The position numbers were made by a program, and so were the translations under genes. From Pieris napi (lineage: Eukaryota; Arthropoda; Insecta; Lepidoptera; Pieridae), in contig NC_062252.1 of assembly GCF_905475465.1 (NCBI RefSeq), positions 10,478,001-10,542,000 of the forward strand: a DNA stretch of 64,000 nucleotides, given 5' to 3'. The notes beneath the pieces are model-generated. The model did no database searches. It was not told the DNA's origin and saw only the letters and a program-made list of their open reading frames with translations. Of the stretch, positions 46,869-58,130 are shown one piece after another. Numbering within the stretch: position 1 is the stretch's first letter; the number at the start of each line of letters is the position of its first letter.

Positions 46869-47287
46869 AGTCAATTAATTTAATTTGTTTCTGACGCACC
46901 TATATATCACTTAGTCTAGCATTCGTTGAATAGATTCCTAAGCGCAGTGACAAAACTTATTAGCAGTTACATAACGCAATCGTTCGTTCGTAACCCTAAC
47001 CGTGTAGAAAATCAATAAACACCCCTCATTATGCAAGCCGCACCCCAGCTCGGATACAAGGGTGCAATTGCACTTGTTCATATCTTTAGTTTGGGCTACT
47101 TTGAGTGTAAGCTCATGTTTTGAAGGGCGTCCTCCGTCGTGCGTATTTAAAACGACAAAATGATGATTCTACTACGACCAAAAATTAAGAAATGTCACAT
47201 AGTTTTCAATAGGATGAACGTCGATATTTAAAAACAGGAGAACTAAATTTACATGTACTACTTGCTGTGACTAATTTAGAACTTAAG

Positions 47288-47462
47288 CGAAACCAAATAT
47301 GTCTTAAATAATCCTAAAATTTTAGACATCTTTCTAAAAAATAGGTCAAAAGCAAACAAAATACTTGTTCAATACAAGTTACCTTCTTTTTAGTACAGGT
47401 TAAGTATTCTCATTATTTTTCATAAAAATATGTAAACTTTTATTGACTACCAGTTACCAATA
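47288..47462 (+). repeat. R9 repeat pair member
   Basis: AACCAAATATGTCTTAAATAAT, AAATTTTAGAC-like, AAAAAATAGGT and CATAAAAATATGTAAA blocks recur in the same order at 53925-54088. Confidence 0.55.
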
Positions 47463-47520
47463 CAGGCGAGCTGGCGAGAAGAACTGGTAAGAAACTCTTC
47501 GCCACTCTTTTTAATAGCCA
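47440..47520 (+). repeat. R7 fragment
   Basis: GACTACCAGTTACCAATAC, GAAGAACTGGTAAGAAACTC and GCCACTCTTTTTAATAGCCA match the R7 end. Confidence 0.55.
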
Positions 47521-47642
47521 AGTTTTTTGTATTACGCCATGCTTCAATGATACATTGAAACAAAATGTCATAATAATAAAGTCATAGCATTAGCATGTAA
47601 AATAAAAGCACATTATTATTTCAAATGAGAATAAAACACATA

Positions 47643-47668
47643 ATATATATATATATATATATATATAC
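47643..47668. repeat. (TA)n microsatellite
   Basis: About 13 pure TA units. Confidence 0.85.
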
Positions 47669-47669
47669 T

Positions 47670-48395
47670 TGAACGTATATAAAAAACTACTAAGCCCATT
47701 TATGTATATCAAAAATATATCATCCCGACTTTTAGCTTTCGATAAATTTGTGAAAAAAAACATACAATTCCAACTAAGGTAACAGCCCAAGTTCATCAAA
47801 ATCGAGGTTTTGAGAAATAGGTACTCAGTTCTGAAGATAACAATCAAACAGATACATAATGAAGATTCCAACGACGTAAGTTTAATAAGTGTTGTTTACA
47901 ATACGGAATACAAGTGCAAAATACATAAAGAAACCAAATCGATACAAATAGATAACAAAATTGTTCTATTCGCACATAAGTAAAAGGTATTTGATTCAAT
48001 GTCGATGATGTAATTTGTGATCTCATCAATACATCTTATTACTATTTAAGTGTTATTTTACGTGTTCGGTATTTAAAGGAGCTTTTTGTGCAATATATTT
48101 TTAAAAACGGCATCATACATATCGTCATAGTCGTAGAATAGTGACGGATCTGACAAATAGTAAACTTTACAGGGCAGCCATTTCAAATTCGTTTAGTTTA
48201 GTTTTTGTCAGAACTATTTTAACAACAAGCAAACAAAAGGGTTTGTTTTGAAAACAAAATAAAAATAATAACATTAAATTAGACAGTTTTCTAAAAAAAT
48301 CACATGTTTCTATCAAATCCGTCACTTTACCGACTGATTAATTTGAAATTTAAAACACATAGAATTTTAATTTTAATGTAGCCGTAATATTAATG
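47670..48395. other. Unassigned sequence before the large transposon
   Basis: No gene recognised. Confidence 0.45.
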
Positions 48396-48420
48396 AAGAC
48401 GTGAGTGGATGAAGGTGATA
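48396..48420 (+). repeat. Left terminal inverted repeat
   Basis: 25 bases exactly inverse to 51945-51969. Outside it lies ATTAATG. The likely core begins at 48403 with GAGTGG. Confidence 0.9.
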
Positions 48421-48706
48421 AGTGCAATTTTTTAGATTTTGAGAAAATTGAAGTTAAAGTTTTGCTACAATTTTCTTTTGTAAGTCGCTTAAATGATTAG
48501 TTATGCCGTGAATTTGAATGCAAAGTAGTGTGAATGATCCTAAATATTGAGGATACGTTGATAATAAAACTCTTGCGATATTATTCGATATTATATTTTA
48601 AAAAAACTTAACATAACTCCTTCTTCCATGAACTTAAACTATTTGTCCTTACGGCTATATAAAATTAGGTGCTAAGTACGAATATTAATAAACATGTTAA
48701 TTTTTT

Positions 48707-51454
48707 TTAATACACAGAACCAGCCTCTGCAAAAACTTAAGCTATTATATTACTATATCACACTTGTGATCATGCTATATATAAAAAGATACTAACCTTG
48801 GCTTAAAATTGACTCAAAAAAATAGCGATATTCTGGCTTCACGTACTTTAGTTGGTGTCGGAGATTCTGTTTTTTTTCTACTGAAACAGTACCATTCTTA
48901 CCAGTCACACGTGGAATTTCTAAATTCGCGGACACCTTCGATTTCTTTTTTAATATGTCCACCTTTTTAAACGGTGTCATTTCATCGTACGATTCTTTGT
49001 ATAGATAAAATCCATACTCCTCCACTGATTTTTCTATTGCTTACATCTTTTTTCCTATTTATCAAATTGAGATTATCTTGTAACTCACCAATTTTTCTGA
49101 AATGTTCTGTCATATTATTTACTGTATTATTACGAGAAGCTTTGCAAATGATATCACGGTACTGGTCAGGAACGAAAACTGTGTCGTGCTTTCTTAGGAC
49201 TTTTTCTATTCTGCCAAAATCACGATCCGAATCTAAATAAGAATGGCCAACTTCAGGAAACTTGTGATCGATTACTTTGAAATATCCTTTAAGGATAAGA
49301 TATTGATAAAGTGTAATTATGGTGAAATTTTTGTTTTGGCCGGCACATGAATCTGACCAAATTAATAGGTGATCTTTGTTTTGGCAACTTGGATCTATTT
49401 CCACAAATCTTAAAAGTGCGCTCGCAACTTCGGCGCTTCCGCGGTCCGCAACATCTTCAGTCCAGGTACAACATACGGCTTTTTCTTTGCTTCCATCACA
49501 AACATGAATACCCAGGTTGTAAAACCACAGTTGACGCAAATTGAATGCTTTTGATGTTGATAGTTTTGGTAATGGCATGGTTTGTTGTAAATCCATCGTA
49601 ACGTACACAATATCGCCATCTCGAGTTGGTTTTCTACGGTCAACTTGCATAGCTTCAACAGCAGCATAATAATTTGACTTATGTTCGTCATTTAAGTCTC
49701 CAGCATCGCACGTAGCGCACGTATCACTCTTTGGGTATCCAAACGATAGGTTGAATTGTGTGACAAAAATTTGGTTATATGAAGTTTTCTTGATACGGTA
49801 TTGGTCTGGTAGGTCCTCATTATGACATATTTCTAAGTATAGACTGTGCATCTTGGTCACATTCAGTAGCGGTGATAAATAGAGATTGTTCATATTTTTG
49901 TTTCGTGAGTAATGTGATTGTTCAGCAGGAAAACTAGAAATATGTTCTTTTATACGGTTAACAACGTCATCGTCCATTTTGTGAGGACGATTCTGATGTC
50001 TACCTTTCTGATCTGGTTTCGGAGCTGCAAGTCCTTCCTTGATTCCTTTTATAATGAGATCAATTTTTTTGCGACCTATCTGATAAATTCCGCACAAACC
50101 CAACTTGCATATTTTTGTCGTAATTTCATTCTTTTTTACGTAGTACTTGTAGGACGCAGATTTATGCTTTCTAGCATTACAGCGTTTATTCGCTACAGGC
50201 ATACTCTCAATGCTGCTGAATAATAGGGCATTCTTACTATTGGTGTCCAGGGAATAAAAGCTGTTTAAAATAGACTGCCTATCATCAATGGAAAAATTAT
50301 CTGAGCATTTAAGCCTGCACTTCTCGTGACACAAAATCCCTACCTTTATCTTTTTTTTCGGAATTATCTCTCCTTTGTAAGATACATATTCCTCTCCTTT
50401 TGCTCTAGCTATTACTGCATAATTTTTCTTCCAAGATTGTTCATGCCTCGGCCGTTTTTTTGATTTATTTTCTTTTGGTGGAAATACTTTGCGCTTTTTT
50501 GGCATAATATTTTCTTCCAAATCCTTATTTGCATGCTGTTCACTAGTGGAGATAATAATGGGGTTTTCCTGCCGATCAGCATATTCATTGTCAGATTCAT
50601 GCTCATTAACGCTACAAGAGCTAGTGCTATCGGGGCTTTCAGGAATGTAAATGTTATCACTAGCGGAAGAAAAATCTTCATTTCTATTCTGCAATGGAGA
50701 TACATCCTCCAAGACTGTGTATGACTTTTTGTTTCGAAAAGAAAGTCCAAAATAATCTATATCTTCCTCTAGGGAATTCTCTATTACATCTGAAATTTCA
50801 TTATCTACAGAGACAGGAACTTTCGCAAGGCTGCCAATATAATTTGTGCCTTGACCGCTAGTGGATGGTTCAGCGATTACGTAACTTTTGCATGCATCTG
50901 CAAGATCACACGCAGGGTCCAGATTATCTACAAAATCAAAGCCATAAGCATAGAAGAAGGCATGCGATCAAATACTAAAAAAAAATGTTAGTAAACACCG
51001 ATCAGGTACAAGTCCAAACCGTACCGAGTCCACCCAAAAATTTAAATATTGACATCGGTTTTTCCTCCTGCCATAAAATGTGTTTCGTTTATGAACCTTA
51101 TCCCTAACACATCAAATTTTGACACCTTTACAACTATGAGTACAAAACAAAACATTATTACGAGAATGAACACTAAAAAAACAAAATATCATAGACTCTT
51201 AGGTATGCCAAAATATTAATGAGTAACAAATGAAGTGTGGCACATTATAACCTTCAGTTGAGCAGAAAAGTTCACAATAGTGTAGATACTGTGATTGAAA
51301 CAATGCAAGCAAATAAAAAATTAGTAAAGATCTAACCTGCAATATTTTTGAGGATATGATTATTGTATACATCGTTGTTTTGAGCTATTTCGTTTACACG
51401 GTCACTTAAAGCAGCGTTCACCAACAATATTGCTCTTGCTTTGGCTCCTGCCAT
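48707..51454 (-). CDS. DUF7869-like putative transposase, spliced, one frameshift
   Basis: Exon 1 (51454-51337) starts ATG and reads MAGAKARAILLVNAALS. It ends GCA-G before GTTAGA. Exon 2 begins at 50927 after TTTTGTAG (DNLDPACDLADA) and runs to 48797 (CAAG before GTTAGT). Exon 3 (48726-48707, after TTTTTGCAG) adds EAGSVY and stop. Phases agree at both junctions. The product is about 756 residues. Regions: acidic, S/E-rich N-third; basic patch PKKRKVFPPKENKSKK at about 182-197, a likely nuclear signal; C-rich GILCHEKCRLKC; HYSRNKNMNNLYLSP near 379; TCATCDAG near 442; then VTMDLQQTMPLPK (D about 485), IWSDSCAGQNKN (D about 565) and HSYLDSDRDFGRIE (D/E 608-614). These match the core of DUF7869-type insect proteins. 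The spacing suggests an RNase H-like catalytic triad. That reading is inference. At about 49026 the frame shifts by one base, between NRKIS and YGFYLYKESYDEMTPF, so this copy is dead or has a sequence error. Confidence 0.8.
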
Positions 51455-51969
51455 ATTAATTTCACTTTAGAAATGTCAATTATGTATTTTAAACAATATT
51501 TTACACAGTATCCAACAGACACAAATCGACAATAACAGAAAGCGCGCGAAACTGCAACGAACGAACGTAATCAACACATTTCTTTATTTTTTATTTGAAC
51601 CTCTTGAGCGAATGAAGGTGTTATGTTAGCGACTTAACACCTTCATTCACGGAGAATAGGGTCGCTTTATTCGAACATAGTAAGCGCAGTGGTTATGTTC
51701 GTACATATCACCTTCTTCAACGCACAAAAAGTAAAGTTTTTATTTTGTTGATTTGGGAGAAGGTGATATGTGTACATACCTCTTTCATCGTCTGTAATTT
51801 TTAAAATAATCTAAACATAACACCTTTTTCAAAATTTTATTTCCAAAAATAAGCTTTATATCGACGGTTTTAAGGTTTGTAGTAATTCAATTATACATAT
51901 CACCTTCATCCACACAAAAAACACCAAAAACCGAAAATACGACATATCACCTTCATCCACTCACGTCTT
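51455..51969 (-). promoter_or_regulatory. Transposon right end: subterminal repeats and presumed promoter
   Basis: Between the start codon and the right TIR lie repeated motifs: TATCACCTTCATCCAC (51898, and in the TIR), TATCACCTTCTTCAAC (51706), GAAGGTGATATG (51759) and a hairpin GAATGAAGGTGTTA / TTAACACCTTCATTC (51610-51648). No clear TATA box was found before the ATG. A weaker relative, CATAACTCCTTCTTCCATGA, is at about 48612 near the left end. Confidence 0.7.
51945..51969 (-). repeat. Right terminal inverted repeat
   Basis: Exact inverse of the left TIR. Flanked outside by TATTTAGTC. Confidence 0.9.
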
Positions 51970-53200
51970 TATTTAGTCAATGTAGTATCCAAATATGATA
52001 AAAAGTGGATTTTGGATTTTTTCAAATCCGACGTTGTTCTACGATCATGACGACATACTACATTTTTTTTTTAAATTGTTATTTAAGTTCATTTTGAAAG
52101 AGAGTGAAACCCATGGGCCTCCGTAATTCTCCCTGTTGCATACCAGTGCTTACCAGTAGTTTTGTCTAGTAGTGTCTCGCAGAATGTTTTGTTTGAGTCA
52201 TACATACATCTTATACGTTCAGGAAGAGGAGATGCACAAATGCATTATCGGGTGTCAATGGATTAAACGCTATATTTATATTAAAGGGTTGTTTTAAGTA
52301 TTTAAAAGCATATAAAAGATCGTTTATAATAATTTGTTGCATCAACATTTGTGAATATTGTAATAAAAGCGACGCTATTATCATAAATGTAAATTATAAT
52401 CTTATCTTGTCATAAGCTTTCAAAGTAAATTGCATTATCTCGTATAGAAAATACAGTTATGACATTTATACTGCATTCAGGATAAAGTCATATTTTTCAA
52501 GCAATAAAGGTAGTATTTTTTCAATAGGTACTGCAATATACGTGCTACCTCTACTACGTGCAATAGTCGACATTATAAAGAGGTAAGTATCAACCATCTC
52601 AAACCATCATCTTTAAAAGCATCCTCATTGTATTGTCTTTTATTGACATAACTTTTAGACATAGAAAAACACTTTTTTAACGGATTTGAAGTTATGTTTT
52701 AATATAAATTTACAATTATTTTACATAATTTTAAATTTAACCGACGTTTCGCGTGCTTTACAGCGTGCGTGGTTACGGTGACTAAAGACAGGTGTTGAAT
52801 GTCAAAAAGTATCACAGCTGTAGAAAAAGTTGTGTTATCTGTATTTATTTCCCCGGAGTTGGTATCGACTAAAAGATGGAAGATTTTGGCAGAAATGGCT
52901 CACGGTGTCCTCTAATCGCGAAAATAGTGTTTTTCTAGCATCCTCATTTTTAAAACTACTGGACATATTTTAATAAAATGTTAGCAACTGTTGTACTGTT
53001 TTTATTTGCGTTTAATTAACTTTTAAATAATAAAACCTTACAACTTCATGTAACTTGGTATAAAACTACAACGACCCTAACAGTTAACCGATAAATGTAC
53101 CGTATACAATAATAACCCGTAAAATAAAATCGGTTACTCGTGTAGGAGGCACTAAACAGGTACCAAGATAATAACCACATTTTAATATTTTATAACCGAA
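51970..53200. other. Unassigned sequence
   Basis: Nothing recognised. Confidence 0.45.
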
Positions 53201-53214
53201 CCAAATATTATAAA

Positions 53215-54215
53215 ATGGAAGATAAAATCAATGTTTGTATACACATCCCAAATATTAAGTAAAAAATTTTACTAATTTTTCTCGTCCGTTCTACGCCTTT
53301 GACAAATCGAAATTAAGTTAAAAGTATAGGAAAATAAATGGGCATTTCTCTACTAAATGGACATCGTTATCCTAAGCCTTAACATTCATTTGTTTTTTGT
53401 ATGAATAATATTAGGTACATACAAAGTATTAGGTATTGTTGACCCGCCACAGATTATTTAGTAATTTAATAATCTAATATTTGATTAAAACAACCACAAA
53501 CCCCTCAAAATAGTCTACTGGTATGCTCCTTTTCTTAAATTACAAGTCTTGTACCAATTGTTGTTTTTTACTATTATTTTGAAAACAAAAATATTTAAAT
53601 ACAATAAAACAGTAAGCATCTAATATTTTCCATCATAAAATATTATATAAAATCAATGTTTAGTATTGCATTCGTCTTAGTTAAATTTCTTGCCAATACT
53701 TCTCGTCCGTCCAACGCCTTCGACAAATCGAAATTTTAATTTTAATTGACATTCAAAAGCGTAGTAGAATAAATATTGCTTTACTGTAACCGCCGTGCCC
53801 AGGTAGAGATTGTTGTAATGTCAATATGACATTTCGACGAATAAATAAAACACAAACCGCTAATTGTGCCAATAGAAACATCGTTTACCTGTTTCCACGC
53901 CGTGATTATTCATAACTCAAGCCAAAACAAATATGTCTTAAATAATAATCGATATGCATATTCTCTCAGCCAGCTTCAAATTTTAGACTTCCTATCTTAA
54001 AAAATAGGTGAAAAGTATACAAGTTACATCTATTTAGTACTCATTATTATTCATAAAATATGTAAAGTTTTATTTAATATGAAACAATGAGATCTTGCAA
54101 TAAATGTTAAATCCAACCAATTTTCAATTGGCCTGTTTGTTGAAAATACCAAATTTAATATAAAAATGCAAACCTTTTTCATTGTCCGCTGAGTGCCCTG
54201 ACAAAAGTTCTAACA
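53215..54215 (+). repeat. Possible diverged tandem units of about 430 bases
   Basis: CTCGTCCGTTCTACGCCTTTGACAAATCG-like text (about 53280) recurs at about 53700 with two or three changes, preceded both times by TATAAAATCAATGTTT-like sequence. A weaker third form (TTGTCCGCTGAGTGCCCTGACAAAAG) is at about 54182. Confidence 0.45.
53925..54088 (+). repeat. R9 repeat pair member
   Basis: AACAAATATGTCTTAAATAAT, CTTAAAAAATAGGTGAAAAG and CATAAAATATGTAAAGTTTT correspond to 47288-47462. Confidence 0.55.
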
Positions 54216-54377
54216 TTTGTCAGTGCATATAGAAAAGTTTCTTTATATATTTCACGTTGATTTATTCCTTTAAAATATTGTTTAGCTTGCATTTTTTTTT
54301 AATTATGCATGTACTTTTTTCTTGGCTGTGGCTTACCAACGAACAGAAATTCTTGGAGGTTGCTCCGTGGAGCCTCC

Positions 54378-54460
54378 GAAGTGCCCAGGAAACTTCTGGA
54401 GCTTCTGGAAGGAGCTAGACTGACTTAATTACCCAGGACTTTACGCACAACGGTAACGTT
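54378..54460 (+). repeat. R4 repeat pair member
   Basis: GAAGTGCCCAGGAAACTTCT, GGAGCTTCTGGAAGGAGC and CCAGGACTTTACGCACAACG. Compare 31579. Confidence 0.5.
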
Positions 54461-54821
54461 CTACGTTACACAAAATCAAGTTTTTGAAGTAAACTAAAAT
54501 GAAATCCATCCATCCGGTGTATAGGTTCACAATGATTGAAAATTGCTCTTACCACACTACTCAACTGACAAGTATACCAACAATATAGTTGAATACTTTA
54601 TATTCAACTTTTCTCCCTTATATATAAGGTCACTTGACCGTACCCCGCTCCAGTTTACACCGCAAAATGTAGGTTTTAGCGGCTGACCTAATACCTGGGT
54701 CACATGTCCGGGTCAATTGACCTCTTTACCTGAATCTGCTCTTCTCAATGAGGCTATTTAAAATAGATTGTACCTTAAATAAAATCGCCATTAAGAAACT
54801 AAAGGCATACACAGTAACCAC

Positions 54822-54908
54822 AATGTGGCACCAGCTGCAGCCACTAAAGTATTTCCGAACCAATCCGACTTAGAGTCCTTCAAGAAAAGAGTGTAGCAAT
54901 TTTTGAAC
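54822..54908 (-). repeat. R1 fragment
   Basis: CCAGCTGCAGCCACT, GAACCAATCCGACTTAGAG and TCCTTCAAGAAAAGAG blocks. Confidence 0.65.
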
Positions 54909-55317
54909 ACATGCACACCATCACACAACACAGCTAGATATTAAATATTTAAATGTATTGAATAATTTTCATTGTTTTTTTTTTTTTTGTTTTTGTGTTT
55001 GAATTATGTTTTTCACCTTTGGATATATTTTTAGTGTAATTATTTGTATATTTAATTTTTGTAAGCTAAATAAATAGATTTTTAGTCCATACGAATTTTT
55101 TCCTGAATCCAAAATATTACGAAATTAAGACCGATAAGCCGTTATTAAAAAACGATTACGCAAATATTTAACAACATACCGTTGACGCAAGAAACCTGCT
55201 GCTAATTAATTTAATTAATACGGCACTTCATTGATTTACTTTGTATGTGGTAAAGTTTAATACTTAGATTTTATAAGTTCCTTTAAAAATTAATAATTCA
55301 GCGGCACTACAATCTTA
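54909..55317. other. Unassigned sequence
   Basis: Contains a long T run at about 54972-54988. Nothing else recognised. Confidence 0.45.
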
Positions 55318-55515
55318 ATAGGTCTGGGCCTCAGATTTCTGTATCTGTTTCATGATCATTTGTCAATCTAATGGGCAAGTAGGTGATCAGCCTCCTGCCT
55401 AAGTCAAGCCGGTTTCCACACGATGCTTTCCTTCACATAGACAGAATAGTCCATTGGAACACAGCCGGGGATCGAACTTACGACCTCCAGGATGATTATC
55501 TCCCGTTAAAGCCAC
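55318..55515 (-). repeat. tRNA-derived SINE, internally deleted
   Basis: Tail, GATCAGCCTCCTG and the box B complement (GGGGATCGAACTTACGACC) are present. About 30 bases of body between the CACGATGCTTTCCTTCAC block and the ACAGAATAGTCCATTGG block are lost. Box A is degraded. Confidence 0.75.
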
Positions 55516-55682
55516 ACAGGTCTAACTCAAAATCACTTCTAAAAATATTACCATTTAAATTACCTATATTAAACCATTACAAACTAGAATCTAAACTAGA
55601 GTCGATTCGCGAAATCATAATTTTTCACAACTTATATTTTTACGTCCTCTCGTGATGAAGAACAACATCGTTAGGTATTAGG

Positions 55683-55800
55683 GTAAGTTTCAGAATAGTC
55701 TCTGGGGCAGCATAGCAAAATGTTCCATGTTGGTATGTACTAAAAAGGTAGGCTAAGTAAAATCACATTAAGGAGAAACGAAGTTCGCGAGGGCAGCTAG
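55683..55800 (+). mobile_element. Helitron-like 3' end
   Basis: AGTCTCTGGGGCAGCATAGC, AAGGTAGGCTAAGTAAAATC, then the hairpin GCGAA-type block AAACGAAGTTCGCGAGGG, CAG and CTAG before a T. A reverse relative lies at 59031-59135. Confidence 0.65.
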
Positions 55801-56231
55801 TATATTTATAAAATAAAGCCAAAAATCGACAATTTGTCGGAAACTCGCTTACAAATCATGAAACAGACTCAAAAATGTATTCCATGCATTTTACAATAAT
55901 TAGTTAAAACCATCTAACAAGGGTAAAGTCCAATTTAGGTCACAGGTCAATAAATAACGAAAATGAACCACCCAAATCATTAAACAACTATGATTTACAA
56001 GCCATTCCTGTCGGGCGAGGCATAAACAACGAATTACAGCTGTTTTCTCTATTTTTAAGTTGACACGTGCCAACGCCGACGTTATGTAAATTAAGGTTGC
56101 CACCTACTCGTAAACTATTGGTAGTCAATGATCGTCTGTTCTCGTAATTTTTGATTTATTCGTCGCTTTTCTACCGGGAAATAGAGTAAGTCACCCATAC
56201 TTCTAAATCGATTTCTTTGACACTGATTTTT
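55801..56231. other. Unassigned sequence
   Basis: Nothing recognised. Confidence 0.5.
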
Positions 56232-56426
56232 TTTATGTTACAGGAGGCAAACGGGCAGGAGGCTCACTTGATGTTAACTGGGCAATGTGAGTACCCATGG
56301 ACGTTGACAAAATATGCGTTGCCATTGAATTGGTACGTTCTTTTCTTGATGGACCCTAAGACGAATTATTTCGGGAATACATCAGTGCCTTAAGAAACGC
56401 TCAGTTGTGGAACGACGGACGTCAAG
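56232..56426 (+). repeat. R1 copy, deleted middle
   Basis: Start and 3' blocks present (GGCAAACGGGCAGGAGGCTC; AACGCTCAGTTGTGGAACG). The GGGCAGCTGG region is missing. Confidence 0.7.
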
Positions 56427-57267
56427 GTATTTGCATCAAGGTCAAGGTAGGCATGGTATTTTGCCTTAACGTCCGATAATCATTCAGCTGCAAGTATTAG
56501 TCAGGACAACGATGCTTACCTTTCAGCTTAAATAAATTTTGTTTTCGGAATTAAAATTCATTTACTAAAATGCACATGCCTGCTGCCTGAGATTTAGATT
56601 TACTTTGCTTAAGTTAATTTTTTTTATACCCATTTTTTTATTGAATAACCCAACCCACGGAAATTCGAACATGGTCCATAAAAAAGAACTAGATTTTACT
56701 AGTTTTATAAAGGACTAAATAGTGGTAAGTTCAATAAAGATCCACATTTTCCGGTTCCTGCCACTAACGTATTGATTCTAGAATGAACGGAAATTTTGAC
56801 TTTACACCAGAGTTTAACAAATATGTCTGTAATAAAAGGTCTGAGATGTGGTACCACCATTTACATACTATGTCAACGTCTGTCCTGCTCTCCTTTATGA
56901 CTGGTGCTTCGATAGTGGCTTTAAATTCACGTCACAACTGACAACCACTTGACAGTTCAAAATAGTTATTTGACAGACGCGTTCTGAATTTAAAATTACG
57001 AAATATGGCAACCCTATCCAAATCACGGGTGTTTAACCTGTATTGTAAACTTTGCGTAAGGGTATGTGTATAAACATAATGAGCTTTGATAGTGTTGAAA
57101 GCAAAATCATGGTTCATGTCGAGCGATACCAAATTTGGCTGTTATAACAACGAATATTAATTATTACGTTATCTATTTTATTTATGCATCTCACGAAATA
57201 GAATACAAAGATAGCAAAAGACATGTTCTACAAAGATTTACAGAAGTTATGCAAAACATGACAAAAC
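56427..57267. other. Unassigned sequence
   Basis: A direct doublet CAAGGT...CAAGGTCAAGGTAGG near 56423-56451. No gene recognised. Confidence 0.45.
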
Positions 57268-57500
57268 ATGATTATTTTAGATTAAGGTTGGTTTATAATA
57301 TAATATTTAGTTATGCACTTCTTGCATTTGCCCATCATATTTCTTTTTTTAGTTTTTTCCTTAATAGGGTTGTCTGGAAGAGATTGCTTGTTCGCGATAA
57401 CGCTGCCCGTTTTACATCCCTTATAATTGATATTTAATATATTATTTGTTTTTCTATTAATGTAACGAAGTGTTAAGAAATAAATAAAAAATTAAAGGTA
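57268..57500 (+). repeat. LINE-like 3' end repeat
   Basis: TTTTAGATTAAGGTTGGT, GTTATGCACTT, AGGGTTGTCTGGAAGAGATT and GCGATAACGCTGCCCG align with 8278-8450, ending AGAAATAAATAAAAAATT. A 100-codon frame across it is incidental. Confidence 0.6.
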
Positions 57501-57872
57501 CTATTTGAACATTGACTATTCAGTGCTTGAGACTGAGATGTTTCTTCATAAAAATTATATACGATTTCTTCGCATTTTATACAACGATCTTTAGGGCATT
57601 ACCCCGACATTAGCTAAGAAATCACGGTCTGCCGCTCATGGGAACATTACCTACAGCGGACATTCACCACATCTCAACATCATAAGCCTTAATTAGGCCT
57701 CTTATATATATAGTATATGTCATAAGTACGATATAATTCTGCATACACACGTTAATCTTCGAAAAAATATATTTAAAAAACATTAAAAAAAATTTATTTC
57801 ATTAAACAAGAATTTGATGATGCATTAACATTGTGCTTTTAATTTGAGCCAATTTAATTGTGCTTTTTACTA

Positions 57873-57965
57873 GTCTAACACTAGTAGCTTCAGCGCGACT
57901 CTCATCCCACCTTGCTCGTACGGCGAAGAGATGGGGAACAACGGGCATGGCTTAAACCCAAAGGT
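57873..57965 (+). repeat. SINE, heavily degraded
   Basis: TAGTAGCTTCAGCGCGACTC is the head. Box B is gone, and a GGCTTAAACCCAAAGGTCAACGG-like block ends the recognisable part. Confidence 0.5.
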
Positions 57966-57980
57966 CAACGGTGAGGCCCC

Positions 57981-58130
57981 TTGCCCCTAGAACGGGGCAA
58001 ACGAGCTTGAGGCTCATCTGATGATAAGTTATAAGTGCGTTGCCGACCTCGCTCTTTTCTAAGTCGAATTGGTTCGGAAATACTTCAGTGGGCAGCTGGT
58101 TGCACATAGTGGTGATGCGCGGCAAACATT
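57981..58130 (+). repeat. R1 copy, middle deleted
   Basis: GGGGCAAACGAGCTTGAGGC, GTGCGTTGCCGACC and TCAGTGGGCAGCTGGTTGC blocks. Confidence 0.7.

Larger units (their letters stand above)
48396..51969 (-). mobile_element. DNA transposon with DUF7869-like gene and 25-bp perfect TIRs
   Basis: The terminal 25 bases at 48396-48420 and 51945-51969 are exact reverse complements, with core GAGTGGATGAAGGTGATA. The palindrome ACGT (48399-48402 and 51963-51966) lies just outside this core. It could be a 4-bp target duplication, making the element 48403-51962, or part of a longer TIR. The gene runs right to left from 51454 and fills most of the element. Upstream of it, 51600-51969 carries at least six more copies of the GAAGGTG(A/T)TA motif in both orientations, as expected for subterminal transposase-binding sites. 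No other element in the window shares these ends. Confidence 0.85.

Noticed and set aside
49017..49045. A 20-base GT..AG stretch at the frameshift as an intron
   Set aside because: Far too short, and its removal does not join the two matching frames.
48974..50724. Plus-strand open frames opposite the large gene
   Set aside because: Antisense shadows of the DUF7869-like coding sequence.
50412..50750. 112-codon minus-strand frame overlapping the N-terminal part of the large gene
   Set aside because: Out of frame with the family-like sequence. The true N-terminus is reached by splicing to 51454.
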